Positions 46,359 to 55,715 of a stretch of 64,000 nt of DNA are shown piece after piece. Every line of letters starts with the position of its first letter. Position 1 is the stretch's first letter. This stretch comes from Chloroflexota bacterium (lineage in GTDB: Bacteria > Chloroflexota > Dehalococcoidia > Bin125): the NCBI GenBank assembly GCA_028873865.1, contig JAPPNI010000030.1:1-64000 (forward strand), written 5' to 3'. A model generated the notes under the pieces. The model was not told where the DNA came from. It did no database searches and worked only from the letters and a program-made list of their open reading frames with translations. The translations under genes were made by a program, and so were the position numbers.

Positions 46359-49217
46359 CTAGTCGCCGGCCGGGGCCGGGGCAGTCGGTTCGATCTCCGG
46401 TTCCTCGGCCGTGGCCGACTTGGCCGGAATACGGAGGGCCTGGCGAATCAGGGCTGAGCGCAGCGTCTTCCACAGCCGCGTCGTGGTCTCGCGTTCTTCG
46501 TCGCTCAACATCTTGCGGCCGAACCGGGTCGCGGTGTAGCGATCCGCGAGGTCGATTGCCGGTGTACCCAGTCCCAGCACCTCGTCGATGCGTCTTGCGT
46601 GTTCCTGAGGCGTCGTGGATATGTCTGCGCCGATCCCGGTCCAGCGGGCAAGTCGGGTGGTGGAGACCCAGTGTCGGGCTGTTGGCTCCAGGCCGCGCAG
46701 GGACATCCGCCAGATCAGCCAGAACGCCAGCGCCAGCGCGGCAATGATGCTGGCGGCGATGGTCGGCCCCAGCCAGTACCACTTGCTCGGGCCCTGTTGG
46801 AGCTGGAGATTCTCGGCCGGTATCGTGCCGGCCGCGAGGTACTGAAGGATGTCGTCCAACACCACGTCTGCCAAGCTCGTGCCGCCGATGCCGGGTCGCA
46901 GATCGAATCGGGGTGTGGTCAGTCGCTGGGCAGCGATCCTGCGTCCAGCGCCGCCTCCGCTGGCGATCGAGGCCAAGGCTTCATCGGCCGATGTGCTGGG
47001 CGTCGGGTCGAAGTCGACCCAACCGTAGTCGGGGAAGTACACCTCGACCCAGGCGTATGCGTCGTGTCCACGAACGATGTAGTTCCGGGTGCGCTCGTCG
47101 AAATTGTTGGCGCTGAGCACGAAGCCGGTCGCGATTCGGGCCGGTATCCCCGCGAGGCGAAGCAGGATGGCCATCGATGAGGCGTGGTAGTCGTAGTAGC
47201 CGCCGATCGGTCGGCCATCCTCCATGTTCTCGAACAGGAACCAGTAGACGGCGTCGGACTTGGCGGGCGGCAGTTCGATGTCCGTCGTCAGTGGGTAAAG
47301 CGGGACCGGCTCTCCTTCGTCATTGCGCACAATCTGGCCGTTCTCGTCGATCGCGGGCGCGGCATGCAGGTACGTCTCAATCGCCGAGGCGATCGCGTAT
47401 GGGTTGTAGCCGTTGTCCTCGCGCGTCGGATCCGGACCCAGATTGAAGGTCCGGGCGATCTGATGCAAGAGAGTGGTCAGATTGGCCAGCTCCGCTTCGT
47501 CGTACTCGGGCAATTGCAGGAAGGTCTCCCTGACCCACAACGGGTAGTCGCTACCGGCGGCCGCAAGCGCGGCCTCGTTGGCGTCGGAGACCGTACCGGT
47601 GATTTGATATGTGAAGCCGGCCCGGACCCTGCGCTGCGCCGGACGCAAGGACAGTACGTCGGTTTCCTCCGGCACGGAGCGCAGCAACAGGCCCGTGGGC
47701 GCGCCGCTTTTCGAGTCGATCGCGACATCGATCAGGGTGTACTGGACCGGCACGTACGAAGCGACCTCATCGGCTGACGGCGCTTCGATCTCGTCGTCGG
47801 GATTCTCATCGGCCTCTGAAACGCGCTCGCGGATTGCCGCCAGCGGCTGTTCCAAATCCGTCCCGGTAAATTGCTCGGGGCGGCCAAAGTCGACGGTGAA
47901 GTCGACGGACGCCAGGGTATCGACTCGGAGGTCCTTGTTGGCGATCACCGGCGCCCCGAAGGAGAACATGACCGCCGGGGATTTCTCAACCGAGATCTGA
48001 GCGGCGACCGGACGGCGTTCCAGGTACTCGCTGGTCAGCACCGAGCTCTCGCCCTCAACCGACGTTTCGTCGGTCGCGGCGGTTCCGCTAATCGGCTGGA
48101 GTTCAGGTACGGTCCGGGCGACGGAGGGCGATTGGCGCCAGCCTCGGCCGGTGTATTCGTCGTAGGCCGCGCCACGTAACAACCCCGGTTCGGTCGCGGC
48201 GGCGCGCATGATGATTGCATCGCCCGGATCGACATCGCCCTGCAGGACCAGGAAATTGTCGAAGGAGTGCACCGGCACGCCGCGGCGTGAATCGATCCCG
48301 CTGAACAGCCGGCGGAAGTCGTCGTTGAGTCCGTCGAACGGCTCGGCGATTGCCGCCCAGGCGTCCTCGAGCGCCTGTGACTCGTCGGGACGGGGGATCG
48401 CTCGAGACAGGCTGAGCAGCAGGATGACCGCGATCATCGTTGCACCGAGGAATGAGAGAGAGATCCAGTCGGGATAGGCGGAGCCCTGCTGGCGCCAGCG
48501 ATCCATGCGTCGCAGCAGTGAGGCGCGCATCAGCAGCAGCATCGAGCCGGTGAGGAAGAACCCGTAGGACAGATTCCACTGACGGTCCGAGAGATAAGAG
48601 ACGTTGACCGCCAACAGCGCGCCGAGCAGGATCATCGCAACCCAAGCATTGCGCCACCGAGCGACCGCATAGGCACCGACGAACGAGGCGATGTAGACGA
48701 ACACATCGGTGAAGAAGACGAAGGGCAGGTTGTCGGTCGTGAGGCCCGAGCTGAACGCCTGTCTGAACCAGTCCTGGAAGCGAAAGCCGAAGTCGGTGAA
48801 TCGGTCCCAGAAGAGGGGCTGTCCCCCCAAGGTCTCCATCTGGGTGATCTGCGCCATGATGATCAGGCCGCCGATGATGAAGCCGATCAACCAGGCGAAG
48901 GGCCAACGCAGCCGGCGCACACGCCCCAGCGCCAAGGCCAGGATCACGCCGGCGGCGGCGGTCACCCGCAAGTCGGGCATGTCTGCGACCCAACCGGCGA
49001 TGTAGATGCTATTCGCAGTCGACAAGGCAACCAGCAGCAGGATGCCGAAGGTGATGGTCACTTCCAGCGCACGCTGGGTGACGGTCAACCGCCGTTGCTG
49101 TCCAGAGACAACGAGCGTTTCTCCTGAGGATCGGCGGGCGAAAAAGCGGCGTTCCGCCTCGGCGACGAGTGTCGTCGGTTCTCCGGAATCGTCGTTACCA
49201 GGAGGTCTCACGCTCAT
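46359..49217 (-). CDS. Transglutaminase-like membrane protein (TgpA type) lacking catalytic Cys and His
   Basis: A 952-residue protein with the TgpA layout: several N-terminal transmembrane helices (to about residue 300), an extracytoplasmic domain, a transglutaminase-like core, one more helix near 815 and a C-terminal DUF4129-like region (PQEHARRIDEVLG, then DRYTATRFG). In active relatives the core reads G-x-C-E/D-x-x-AS and AHAWVEV. Here it is GYYDYHAS, with Tyr675 at the Cys position, and AYAWVEV, with Tyr721 at the His position. The Asp in DFDPTP (Asp737) remains. Cysteine-protease chemistry is therefore unlikely, and a binding or structural role is inferred. It overlaps the DUF58 gene by 4 bp. 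Confidence 0.88.
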   Translation of the reverse strand: MSVRPPGNDDSGEPTTLVAEAERRFFARRSSGETLVVSGQQRRLTVTQRALEVTITFGILLLVALSTANSIYIAGWVADMPDLRVTAAAGVILALALGRVRRLRWPFAWLIGFIIGGLIIMAQITQMETLGGQPLFWDRFTDFGFRFQDWFRQAFSSGLTTDNLPFVFFTDVFVYIASFVGAYAVARWRNAWVAMILLGALLAVNVSYLSDRQWNLSYGFFLTGSMLLLMRASLLRRMDRWRQQGSAYPDWISLSFLGATMIAVILLLSLSRAIPRPDESQALEDAWAAIAEPFDGLNDDFRRLFSGIDSRRGVPVHSFDNFLVLQGDVDPGDAIIMRAAATEPGLLRGAAYDEYTGRGWRQSPSVARTVPELQPISGTAATDETSVEGESSVLTSEYLERRPVAAQISVEKSPAVMFSFGAPVIANKDLRVDTLASVDFTVDFGRPEQFTGTDLEQPLAAIRERVSEADENPDDEIEAPSADEVASYVPVQYTLIDVAIDSKSGAPTGLLLRSVPEETDVLSLRPAQRRVRAGFTYQITGTVSDANEAALAAAGSDYPLWVRETFLQLPEYDEAELANLTTLLHQIARTFNLGPDPTREDNGYNPYAIASAIETYLHAAPAIDENGQIVRNDEGEPVPLYPLTTDIELPPAKSDAVYWFLFENMEDGRPIGGYYDYHASSMAILLRLAGIPARIATGFVLSANNFDERTRNYIVRGHDAYAWVEVYFPDYGWVDFDPTPSTSADEALASIASGGGAGRRIAAQRLTTPRFDLRPGIGGTSLADVVLDDILQYLAAGTIPAENLQLQQGPSKWYWLGPTIAASIIAALALAFWLIWRMSLRGLEPTARHWVSTTRLARWTGIGADISTTPQEHARRIDEVLGLGTPAIDLADRYTATRFGRKMLSDEERETTTRLWKTLRSALIRQALRIPAKSATAEEPEIEPTAPAPAGD

Positions 49218-50650
49218 GGGACCGGCGTCTCTTCGCTGGACGCTTCGATATCGCTGTCGCCGCTGCTCCAGTCTGTTTCGGCCAGGACCTCTTCCATTTC
49301 CAGGTTGGCCTGCGCGGCCGGAGCGCCACCGGCTCCATTCGCCCCGTTCGGTGCAGGTTCGGCCAGCGCAGCAGCGGAACTCCTGCCACCGCCCGGTACC
49401 TGTCCAACCATCACCGCGGGAATATGGTCACCCTTGCGGATCAGGTTGACCTGCACGCCCATCGCCCGCAGCTCGACCGCAGTGGCTGCGGCGCCGGCGC
49501 GACCGCCCCACGCATCGAGGTCGATCAAGGCCACCGCTGCCTTCACGCCCCGTTGGGTCAACGTCCGGATCGCGCCCTGCCAGCGGGGATCGGTTGAGGG
49601 GGTGATCACGATCACGGTGGTGTGGCGGCCCCAACGACGCGACTGCTGGTACAGGATCGAGGCGACTGGCACGTTGCCGATTGGCTGCGCCACCGCCAGC
49701 GACTCGAGGATCCGGCCGAAGTGTTGCGATCCACGGTCGGGCTCGATCACATCGAGCCGTTCGCCGAACATCATCAGGCCAACGGACCGGTTCTGATTGA
49801 TGAACAACCGCACCACGGAAGCGGCGATCGTGACAGCGGTCTCGATCGTTGCGTCATCGCCGGTGCCGAGGTGGTCCTGGCCTGACAGGTCGAGGACGAC
49901 CCAGAGGTGCGATGCTGGATCGAGCTCGAAGGTTTTGACCTTGAGTGATCCGGTGCGCAGGCTGCTCTTCCAGTGAATTCGGTTGACCGAGTCGCCCGGT
50001 TCGTAGTCACGGATGCCTGAGGCATTGGGCGTCACATAGTGGGTCCGGCGGCGGAAGCGGCCCTCGCCGGGCAGGTTGGCGGGAGGCACGGAATAGCGCG
50101 GCAGTTCCAGTGCGCGCGGATACACGACGAGCCCACGGCGATGACCGAACCGCAACTCGCGGTGGAAGATGTCGAACGGATCGGAGCTGCGAACCGTGAT
50201 TGGCCCCAGGTTGTAGAGGCCGCGTCGATCACATTGCGTCTGCACGCGCCAGTTGCGATGACCGCTGCGTCCCAGCGAGGTGACGAACTGGGCCGTGTGA
50301 CCGGGTAGATCGGATGCTTCTTCGACTTCGAGCCAGAGCTTGGGGATGGCCGAGTCGTTGATCACCTCGAACCGCTCGATGATCGACTCGCCGGCCTGCA
50401 CGCGGTCGCGCGAACGCGACATGCGCACGCGCACGCCCTGACCGGAGGACCAGGTCCAGAGCGCGGCCAGCAGGAGGCCGAAGAGCAGGGTGTAGCCGAG
50501 CCGCTGGGGCAGCCAATAGTTGGAGGCGAAGCCGACGGCGAAGGCCACGATCGTGAGGGTGACGATGATGCTCATCGACCGGCGAGTGCCGAACGTCGCG
50601 CGCCAGGCGCTGCGCAACGGGTTCGTCAGTGCTCCTCCGAGGCCGCGCAC
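49214..50650 (-). CDS. DUF58 protein, second module
   Basis: A 478-residue DUF58 protein with two N-terminal transmembrane helices (about residues 25-68) and the core motif IRDYEPGDSVNRIHWKSS. The VWA-like MIDAS is degenerate: DLSGQ instead of DxSxS. A long C-terminal tail is rich in Ala, Gly and Glu and probably disordered. This is the membrane-bound DUF58 type usually found with MoxR and TgpA-like transglutaminases, as here. The start is GTG at 50650. It overlaps the downstream gene by 4 bp (ATGA). Confidence 0.92.
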   Translation of the reverse strand: MRGLGGALTNPLRSAWRATFGTRRSMSIIVTLTIVAFAVGFASNYWLPQRLGYTLLFGLLLAALWTWSSGQGVRVRMSRSRDRVQAGESIIERFEVINDSAIPKLWLEVEEASDLPGHTAQFVTSLGRSGHRNWRVQTQCDRRGLYNLGPITVRSSDPFDIFHRELRFGHRRGLVVYPRALELPRYSVPPANLPGEGRFRRRTHYVTPNASGIRDYEPGDSVNRIHWKSSLRTGSLKVKTFELDPASHLWVVLDLSGQDHLGTGDDATIETAVTIAASVVRLFINQNRSVGLMMFGERLDVIEPDRGSQHFGRILESLAVAQPIGNVPVASILYQQSRRWGRHTTVIVITPSTDPRWQGAIRTLTQRGVKAAVALIDLDAWGGRAGAAATAVELRAMGVQVNLIRKGDHIPAVMVGQVPGGGRSSAAALAEPAPNGANGAGGAPAAQANLEMEEVLAETDWSSGDSDIEASSEETPVP

Positions 50651-50691
50651 GAGCTAGTCCGATCTGCAGTCCGAGCCAGCGACCGGCCAGG

Positions 50692-51642
50692 TCATGAGGC
50701 AGCCCTGGCTCCCGGAACCGCCACGCGCTCCAACACATCGTCAATCACGGTGCGGGCGTCCTGGTTGCGGACCTGAGCCGATGGGCTGAGGATGATCCGA
50801 TGTCCCAGCGCCGCGTGGGCGAGGGACTTGATGTCGTCGGGAATGACGTAATCGCGGCCGGCCAGCAGCGCGGAGGCCTGCGCACAGCGAAAGAGCGCCA
50901 GCGAGCCGCGCGGTGAGGCGCCCAGGTACACCGCTTCATGTGAGCGCGTCGCGGCGACGAGCTGGACCGCGTACTGCTTGAGTTGTGGGTCGACCCAGAT
51001 ATCGCGGGTCACGCGGTGGATCTCGCGGACCTCCTCGGGTGAGGTGACCGGCGCCAGCGACTGGATTGGATGCTGCTGCTGCTGTCCTTCCAGGACCGCG
51101 ACCTCGTCGTTGGCATCGGGGTAGCCGAGGTGGATGCGCAGCAAGAACCGGTCGAGTTGCGCTTCGGGCAGCGGGAATGTGCCCTCGTACTCGACCGGAT
51201 TCTGAGTCGCCATAACCATGAACGGCGGCGGCAGCGGACGGGTGACGCCGTCGGCGGTGATCTGGCGTTCCTCCATTGCCTCAAGCAGCGCCGACTGCGT
51301 CTTGGGCGTGGCCCGATTGATCTCGTCGGCGAGGACGATCTGCGAGTAGACCGGTCCCTGGCGCCACTCGAAGTCCTGGGTTTTCTGGTTGTAGACGGAA
51401 ACGCCGGTCACGTCCGAGGGCAACAGGTCGGGGGTGAACTGGATGCGGTTGAAGGTGCAACCGGTCGACACGGCAAGTGCCCGCGCCAACATCGTCTTGC
51501 CGGTGCCGGGCACATCCTCGATCAGCAAGTGACCATCGGCGACCAGAGCGATGACTGCCTGGCGTACTTCTCTCGTCTTGCCGAGGATGACGCGCTCGAC
51601 ATTGGCCACGACGCTGAGGAGCACGGTTCGGGGATCATCCAT
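50692..51642 (-). CDS. MoxR-family AAA+ ATPase, second module
   Basis: A 316-residue AAA+ ATPase without the Pro-rich extension of the first MoxR. Walker A is [10 protein letters not shown], followed by [16 protein letters not shown], Walker [15 protein letters not shown], sensor [18 protein letters not shown], and the arginine-finger/lid region [12 protein letters not shown]. It represents the common MRP subfamily found with DUF58 and TgpA-like proteins. It heads the minus-strand module moxR-DUF58-transglutaminase-like. The 41-bp gap to the DUF58 gene suggests one transcript. Confidence 0.94.
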   Translation of the reverse strand: MDDPRTVLLSVVANVERVILGKTREVRQAVIALVADGHLLIEDVPGTGKTMLARALAVSTGCTFNRIQFTPDLLPSDVTGVSVYNQKTQDFEWRQGPVYSQIVLADEINRATPKTQSALLEAMEERQITADGVTRPLPPPFMVMATQNPVEYEGTFPLPEAQLDRFLLRIHLGYPDANDEVAVLEGQQQQHPIQSLAPVTSPEEVREIHRVTRDIWVDPQLKQYAVQLVAATRSHEAVYLGASPRGSLALFRCAQASALLAGRDYVIPDDIKSLAHAALGHRIILSPSAQVRNQDARTVIDDVLERVAVPGARAAS

Positions 51643-51826
51643 CAGGGAGTTCTCCGCTTACAGGTCTGCCGCTCAATCGCCCTCAAGGCGACCATGCCGC
51701 CGTCGGTCCGAGCGGCCTCCAACATCTGGTTTCGGGGGCACTTGATGAGAGCGTAGCCCATGTATGTACAGTAATTCCGTCGGTATGGCGTATTCGGGAG
51801 ATCTCCAGCAGGTTGGGCGAGAAACG

Positions 51827-52936
51827 ATGCAGCGACCGCTGCAACAGCCCTTGCGTCTCAGTCGGCGAACCGTGTTACGCGCCTTCGTCGGCGCAGGCGC
51901 CGGGGTGTTGCTGACCGCCTGCGGCGGAGACGACCTGGACCCGTTCGCGACCGACCGCCAACCCACGGCTCCTCCGTCCGGGAACGGCGACGTTGCGGAT
52001 GAAGCGGTGGTAGAGGGAGCGACGGCGCAAGAAGCGGTTTCACAGGCGTCCGAGCAAGCGGCGCCGCTCGCCGAGCTGCCGGAGCCGCTGGTGTACATCA
52101 TCCCCAGTCCGGTGAGCCAGGGACAGACGGTGCTGGTGCTGATTGAGGCCCCGGGTGCGGAGGAGGCCTCGCTGTCCTGGCAAGGGCAAGCGTTCTCGCT
52201 GCTGCAGAGCGACGGGCGCTTCGTGGGCTTCTTCGGAATCGATGCCAACTCACCTGCCGGTCCACAATCGCTTGGTGTTGCTGTCTGGGGACCCCGGGGG
52301 GAGCAGTTGCTCTGGCAGGAGACGGTGATCGAGATCACGTCGGTGGAGTGGACCATCGACAACATCCAGATCGACGGCCCCAACGCGGCGCTGCTTGAGC
52401 CCGCGATCCGACAGGCCGACGAATCCACCCGGCTGCCATTTCAAACGAGGCTCACGCCGCAACTGCACTGGCTGGGAGTCTTCGATCCGCCGTCCGACGG
52501 CCAGATCACAGCCCTGTACGGCGAGCAACGCTCGTTCAACGGCGGACCGATCGAGGAGTATCACACGGGCATCGACTTTGGCGGCGAGACGGGGTCGTCG
52601 GTGAACGCGGCAAACAGCGGGATTGTCAGCTGGGCGGGCCGGACCCGGCGGCGCGGCAACGGGATCATCGTCGATCACGGAGCGGGGGTCTTCACCGGCT
52701 ACTACCACCTGTCCGAGGTGCTGCAAACCGCCGGTGCAGTCGTCGAGCAGGGCGACCTGATTGCACGGATGGGCGCAACCGGCCTGGCCACCGGCCCACA
52801 CCTGCATTGGGAAGTGGTCGTGCGGGGCATCACCGTCAACCCGCTGCCCTGGCTGAGGCTGCTGGAGTTCCCCGACCCCCACCAGGAGCTGAACCCGGTC
52901 AACGCGTTGACCTCGACAAATCTCGCCACGGGCTAG
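51827..52936 (+). CDS. M23-family peptidase, lipoprotein with Tat-like signal
   Basis: A 369-residue cell-wall endopeptidase of the LytM/M23 type. The signal has a twin-arginine pattern (Arg13-Arg14 in LSRRTVLRAF) and a lipobox LTAC with the lipid Cys at residue 32. An Ig-like domain (about 80-185) precedes the M23 domain. Zinc ligands are seen: His246 and Asp250 in YHTGIDF, and His325 and His327 in GPHLHWE. The ATG at 51827 is preferred because it gives a normal Tat n-region; earlier ATGs at 51764 and 51785 lie over a possible -10 box (TACAGT, 51767). It probably cleaves peptidoglycan cross-links outside the membrane. Confidence 0.88.
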   Translation: MQRPLQQPLRLSRRTVLRAFVGAGAGVLLTACGGDDLDPFATDRQPTAPPSGNGDVADEAVVEGATAQEAVSQASEQAAPLAELPEPLVYIIPSPVSQGQTVLVLIEAPGAEEASLSWQGQAFSLLQSDGRFVGFFGIDANSPAGPQSLGVAVWGPRGEQLLWQETVIEITSVEWTIDNIQIDGPNAALLEPAIRQADESTRLPFQTRLTPQLHWLGVFDPPSDGQITALYGEQRSFNGGPIEEYHTGIDFGGETGSSVNAANSGIVSWAGRTRRRGNGIIVDHGAGVFTGYYHLSEVLQTAGAVVEQGDLIARMGATGLATGPHLHWEVVVRGITVNPLPWLRLLEFPDPHQELNPVNALTSTNLATG

Positions 52937-52985
52937 GCAGGCCAACTCGGTCGCGGCGAGTCGGAAGGACCAGGCGAAAAGTCGC

Positions 52986-53789
52986 TCAGGAGCGGGCAGC
53001 TTCCAGGGTCAAGGCGACGGCGATGATCGCGGCCGTCTCCGCGCGCAACGGCCGATTGCCCAGCGAAATCGGCTGCCAGCCGTGGCTTCGAGCGAGGTCG
53101 GCTTCTTCGGGTGTGTACCCGCCTTCCGGTCCGATCAGCAGATGTACCGGGTCGGGCTCCGATAGGCCTTGCTGGCGTCGCTGCTCGAAGATCGGGGCGA
53201 TGCGTTGGTCCGGTTCGAGCGCCGAGGCCAGCAAACGCAACGTGCTGGGTCCTGCCGATTCCTGGATCAGATCGACCACCTCGACCGGGGCATGGATCTC
53301 GGGCCGATACTCGCGGCGACACTGCTCGGCCGCCTCGGTCGCCAGCCGACGCCAGCGATGCAGCCGCTGGGCGGCGTCACCGCGGATGATCGCGCGCTGC
53401 GACCAGACCGGGCGGATTTCATCGACGCCCAGCTCGGTCGCCTTTTCGATCATGAAGTCATAACGCTGCGGCCGGATCAGCGAGGCGGAGAGCACGATTC
53501 GAGGCGGCGGTAGCGGCTTAAGCGGGCGGCTCGCATCGATCCGGCAGATGACGTCATCGCGGGTGACGCGCTCGACCGAGGCTCGGTAGAGGCGGTCGGT
53601 GATCGGGTGAATGAGCTCCAATGGGTCGTCGCGACGGACTCGCATGACCCGCTTGAGCCGATTCGCCTTGCCGCCGGTGATCGTGATCGAATCATCGTCG
53701 ACGCGGGCCGACTCGTCGAGGAAGTAGCGCGGCACCAGCCCGCTGCCTTGCTCATCATCCAGCGCCGGGTTGTCGTCATGCCGAGTCAT
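52986..53789 (-). CDS. rsmE: 16S rRNA (uracil-1498-N3)-methyltransferase RsmE
   Basis: SPOUT-class enzyme that methylates U1498 of 16S rRNA using S-adenosylmethionine. The 267-residue chain has the PUA-like N-terminal domain (GGKANRLKRVMRVRRDD) and the knotted C-terminal domain with EKATELGVDEIRPV, AAEQCRREYRPEI, LLIGPEGGYTPEE and SLGNRPLRAETAA. All motifs of the knot are intact. It lies downstream of prmA as in the common dnaJ-prmA-rsmE order, but here a plus-strand SDR gene is inserted between prmA and rsmE. Confidence 0.95.
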   Translation of the reverse strand: MTRHDDNPALDDEQGSGLVPRYFLDESARVDDDSITITGGKANRLKRVMRVRRDDPLELIHPITDRLYRASVERVTRDDVICRIDASRPLKPLPPPRIVLSASLIRPQRYDFMIEKATELGVDEIRPVWSQRAIIRGDAAQRLHRWRRLATEAAEQCRREYRPEIHAPVEVVDLIQESAGPSTLRLLASALEPDQRIAPIFEQRRQQGLSEPDPVHLLIGPEGGYTPEEADLARSHGWQPISLGNRPLRAETAAIIAVALTLEAARS

Positions 53790-53887
53790 CGCGCCCAGCC
53801 TCTCTCCGACCCGGTCCTGGCGATGATCCCGAGACCGAGCATTAGACTCCGCTGGGACAGAAACTGTACTACTTCAGCTCAGACACA

Positions 53888-53918
53888 TTCAGAGCGGACA
53901 GGTTCAGAACGGACAAGG
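53888..53918. repeat. 15-bp tandem direct repeat before the SDR gene
   Basis: TTCAGAGCGGACAGG (53888-53902) is followed directly by TTCAGAACGGACAAGG (53903-53918), almost the same sequence. It ends 13 bp before the SDR start codon. It could be a regulator site or a recent duplication. The 142-bp gap 53790-53931 holds no gene. Confidence 0.6.
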
Positions 53919-53931
53919 GACGGGGCGACTT

Positions 53932-54711
53932 ATGGATCTCGGACTCAACGGGAAGGTGGCGATCGTCACCGGCGGTTCGGAAGGGATCGGCCGGGCGACG
54001 GCGATCCTGCTGGCGCAGGAAGGTGCAAGCGTGGCGATCGGCGCACGACGGCAGGGCCCGCTGGACGAGGCGCAGGCAGCCGTCGAGGCGGCGGGCGGCG
54101 ATTGTCTGGCGATGTCGATGGACGTCACCTCAGACGGTGACTGCGAGCGGCTGGTGGCGGCCACGATCGAGCGCTTCGGCGGTGTAGACATTCTGATCAA
54201 CAACGCCGGACAGTCATCGTCCGGGATGATCGAATCGCACGACATCGAGACGTGGGCGGTCGACCTCGATCTCAAGCTCTACGGAGCGATCCGCCTGTCC
54301 AAGCTCTGCGCGCCCTCGATGCGCGAGCGCGGCGGCGGACGAATCGTCAACCTGCTCAATATCGGCTGCAAGACACCCGGCGCCGGCTCGATGCCGACGG
54401 CTGCCTCGCGCGCAGCCGGTCTGGCGATGACCAAGGCGCTGAGCAAGGAGGTCGCGGCCGACCAGATCCTGGTCAATGCGGCCTGCATCGGATCGGTCGA
54501 CTCGGCCCAGTGGCACGGATTCCACCAAGCGCAGATGCCCGACGCCACCTACGAGGAGTTCCTGGCCAGCGTCGGAGAGCGGATCCCGGTGAGGCGGATT
54601 GGCACGTCGGAGGAGGCGGCGAACATGATCGTGTTCCTCGCCTCGGGCGCGGCCAGTTTCATCTCCGGCTGCGCGATCAACATCGACGGCGGCGCCTCGC
54701 CGGCGTGGTAG
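53932..54711 (+). CDS. SDR-fold protein with replaced catalytic residues
   Basis: Short-chain dehydrogenase/reductase-fold protein of 259 residues. The cofactor part is normal: TGGSEGIGRA glycine motif, DVTSDGD, and NNAG. The catalytic part is not. Where active SDRs have Ser, Tyr and Lys, alignment by spacing gives Asn143, Thr156 and Arg160 (the segment is MPTAASRAAGLAMTK). It may bind NAD(P) without usual hydride chemistry, or use other residues. The position between rsmE and prmA, on the opposite strand, breaks up a conserved gene order and suggests insertion. The ATG has only a weak ribosome site. Confidence 0.85.
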   Translation: MDLGLNGKVAIVTGGSEGIGRATAILLAQEGASVAIGARRQGPLDEAQAAVEAAGGDCLAMSMDVTSDGDCERLVAATIERFGGVDILINNAGQSSSGMIESHDIETWAVDLDLKLYGAIRLSKLCAPSMRERGGGRIVNLLNIGCKTPGAGSMPTAASRAAGLAMTKALSKEVAADQILVNAACIGSVDSAQWHGFHQAQMPDATYEEFLASVGERIPVRRIGTSEEAANMIVFLASGAASFISGCAINIDGGASPAW

Positions 54712-54752
54712 CCCTTGGTAGCCGGGCAGCTCTCTCAGTGACTTCTTGATGG

Positions 54753-55715
54753 CTAGCCCGACGAGGGGGCGCCCAAGAGCAGCGCGCGCCATTCGTCTTC
54801 GCCACGGTCAGCGTGGAGCTGCAGACCGCACTCGGCCAGGGCGGCCGTTACCTCATCCTGCCGAGCGTTGATCAGTCCGCTGACGATCAGCTTGCAGCCC
54901 GGCATCAGTGCACCGGCCAGATCTCCGGCCAGGAACTGCAACAGGTCGGCCGTCAGGTTCGCGACCACGAGATCGAATCGCTGACCCGCCGGGACCGAGC
55001 CTTCCTGCACCCGGACGCAGTCGGCGAGCTGATTCTGACGCACCGTCTGACGCGCTGCGTCGACGGCGAGTGGATCGATGTCGGTCGCGAGCACCGACCC
55101 TGCGCCTAACCTGGCTGCGGCGACTGCGAGAATCCCACTCCCAGTGCCGACGTCCAGCACGTGCTCTCCGCCGTGGATCTGCTCGGCGAGCAGGCCGAGG
55201 GAGAGCCGTGTCGACTGGTGCTGTCCAGTGCCGAAGGCGAGTCCGGGCACGAGGTCGATGACGATCTCGTTCGCCCCGGGTTCATGTTGAACATGGGGTG
55301 AGCGAACGATGATCGTTTTCGGGCCGGGAACACGCACGATGTCGAAGTGGTCGTGCCACGCGGTGCGCCAATCACGGTTGGGCAGTTGCTTGACCTGAAG
55401 CAGTGGATCGACGCCGAGCAGATCGGCTGCCGCCGTTCGCGCAAGCGATTCGAGTCGATGCCACTGTTGGGCGGAGAGATAGGCGGCGACCTCGGCATGT
55501 TCGGTGCGATTGTCGTGGCCGGGCCATGGCTCTTCAGTCGGCTCGCCGAGTACGTATTCGACGCTGGAGTTGTGGACGCCAGCCAGCTCCCAGGCGGCGA
55601 CGGCGAGTTCCACCTGGTTTGCTTCGACGGCGATGGAGACGCGAAGCAGCGCCGGCGACCGGCTAATTGGAGAACGCTCCGCGGATGCGCGAGAAGACGC
55701 CGTCGTCGTCGCCAC
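54753..55715 (-). CDS. prmA: Ribosomal protein L11 methyltransferase PrmA
   Basis: Methylates ribosomal protein L11 on several amino groups. The C-terminal Rossmann domain has VLDVGTGSGILAVAAA (SAM binding), ATDIDPLAV and the NLTADLL motif; the N-terminal L11-binding domain begins near VSIAVEANQVELAV. The start is problematic. The nearest in-frame GTG is at 55715, 53 bp inside dnaJ, with no ribosome site. An ATT at 55667 overlaps the dnaJ stop as ATTAG and fits the family N-terminus better. Length from the GTG is 320 residues. It is coupled to dnaJ in either case. Confidence 0.88.
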   Translation of the reverse strand: MATTTASSRASAERSPISRSPALLRVSIAVEANQVELAVAAWELAGVHNSSVEYVLGEPTEEPWPGHDNRTEHAEVAAYLSAQQWHRLESLARTAAADLLGVDPLLQVKQLPNRDWRTAWHDHFDIVRVPGPKTIIVRSPHVQHEPGANEIVIDLVPGLAFGTGQHQSTRLSLGLLAEQIHGGEHVLDVGTGSGILAVAAARLGAGSVLATDIDPLAVDAARQTVRQNQLADCVRVQEGSVPAGQRFDLVVANLTADLLQFLAGDLAGALMPGCKLIVSGLINARQDEVTAALAECGLQLHADRGEDEWRALLLGAPSSG

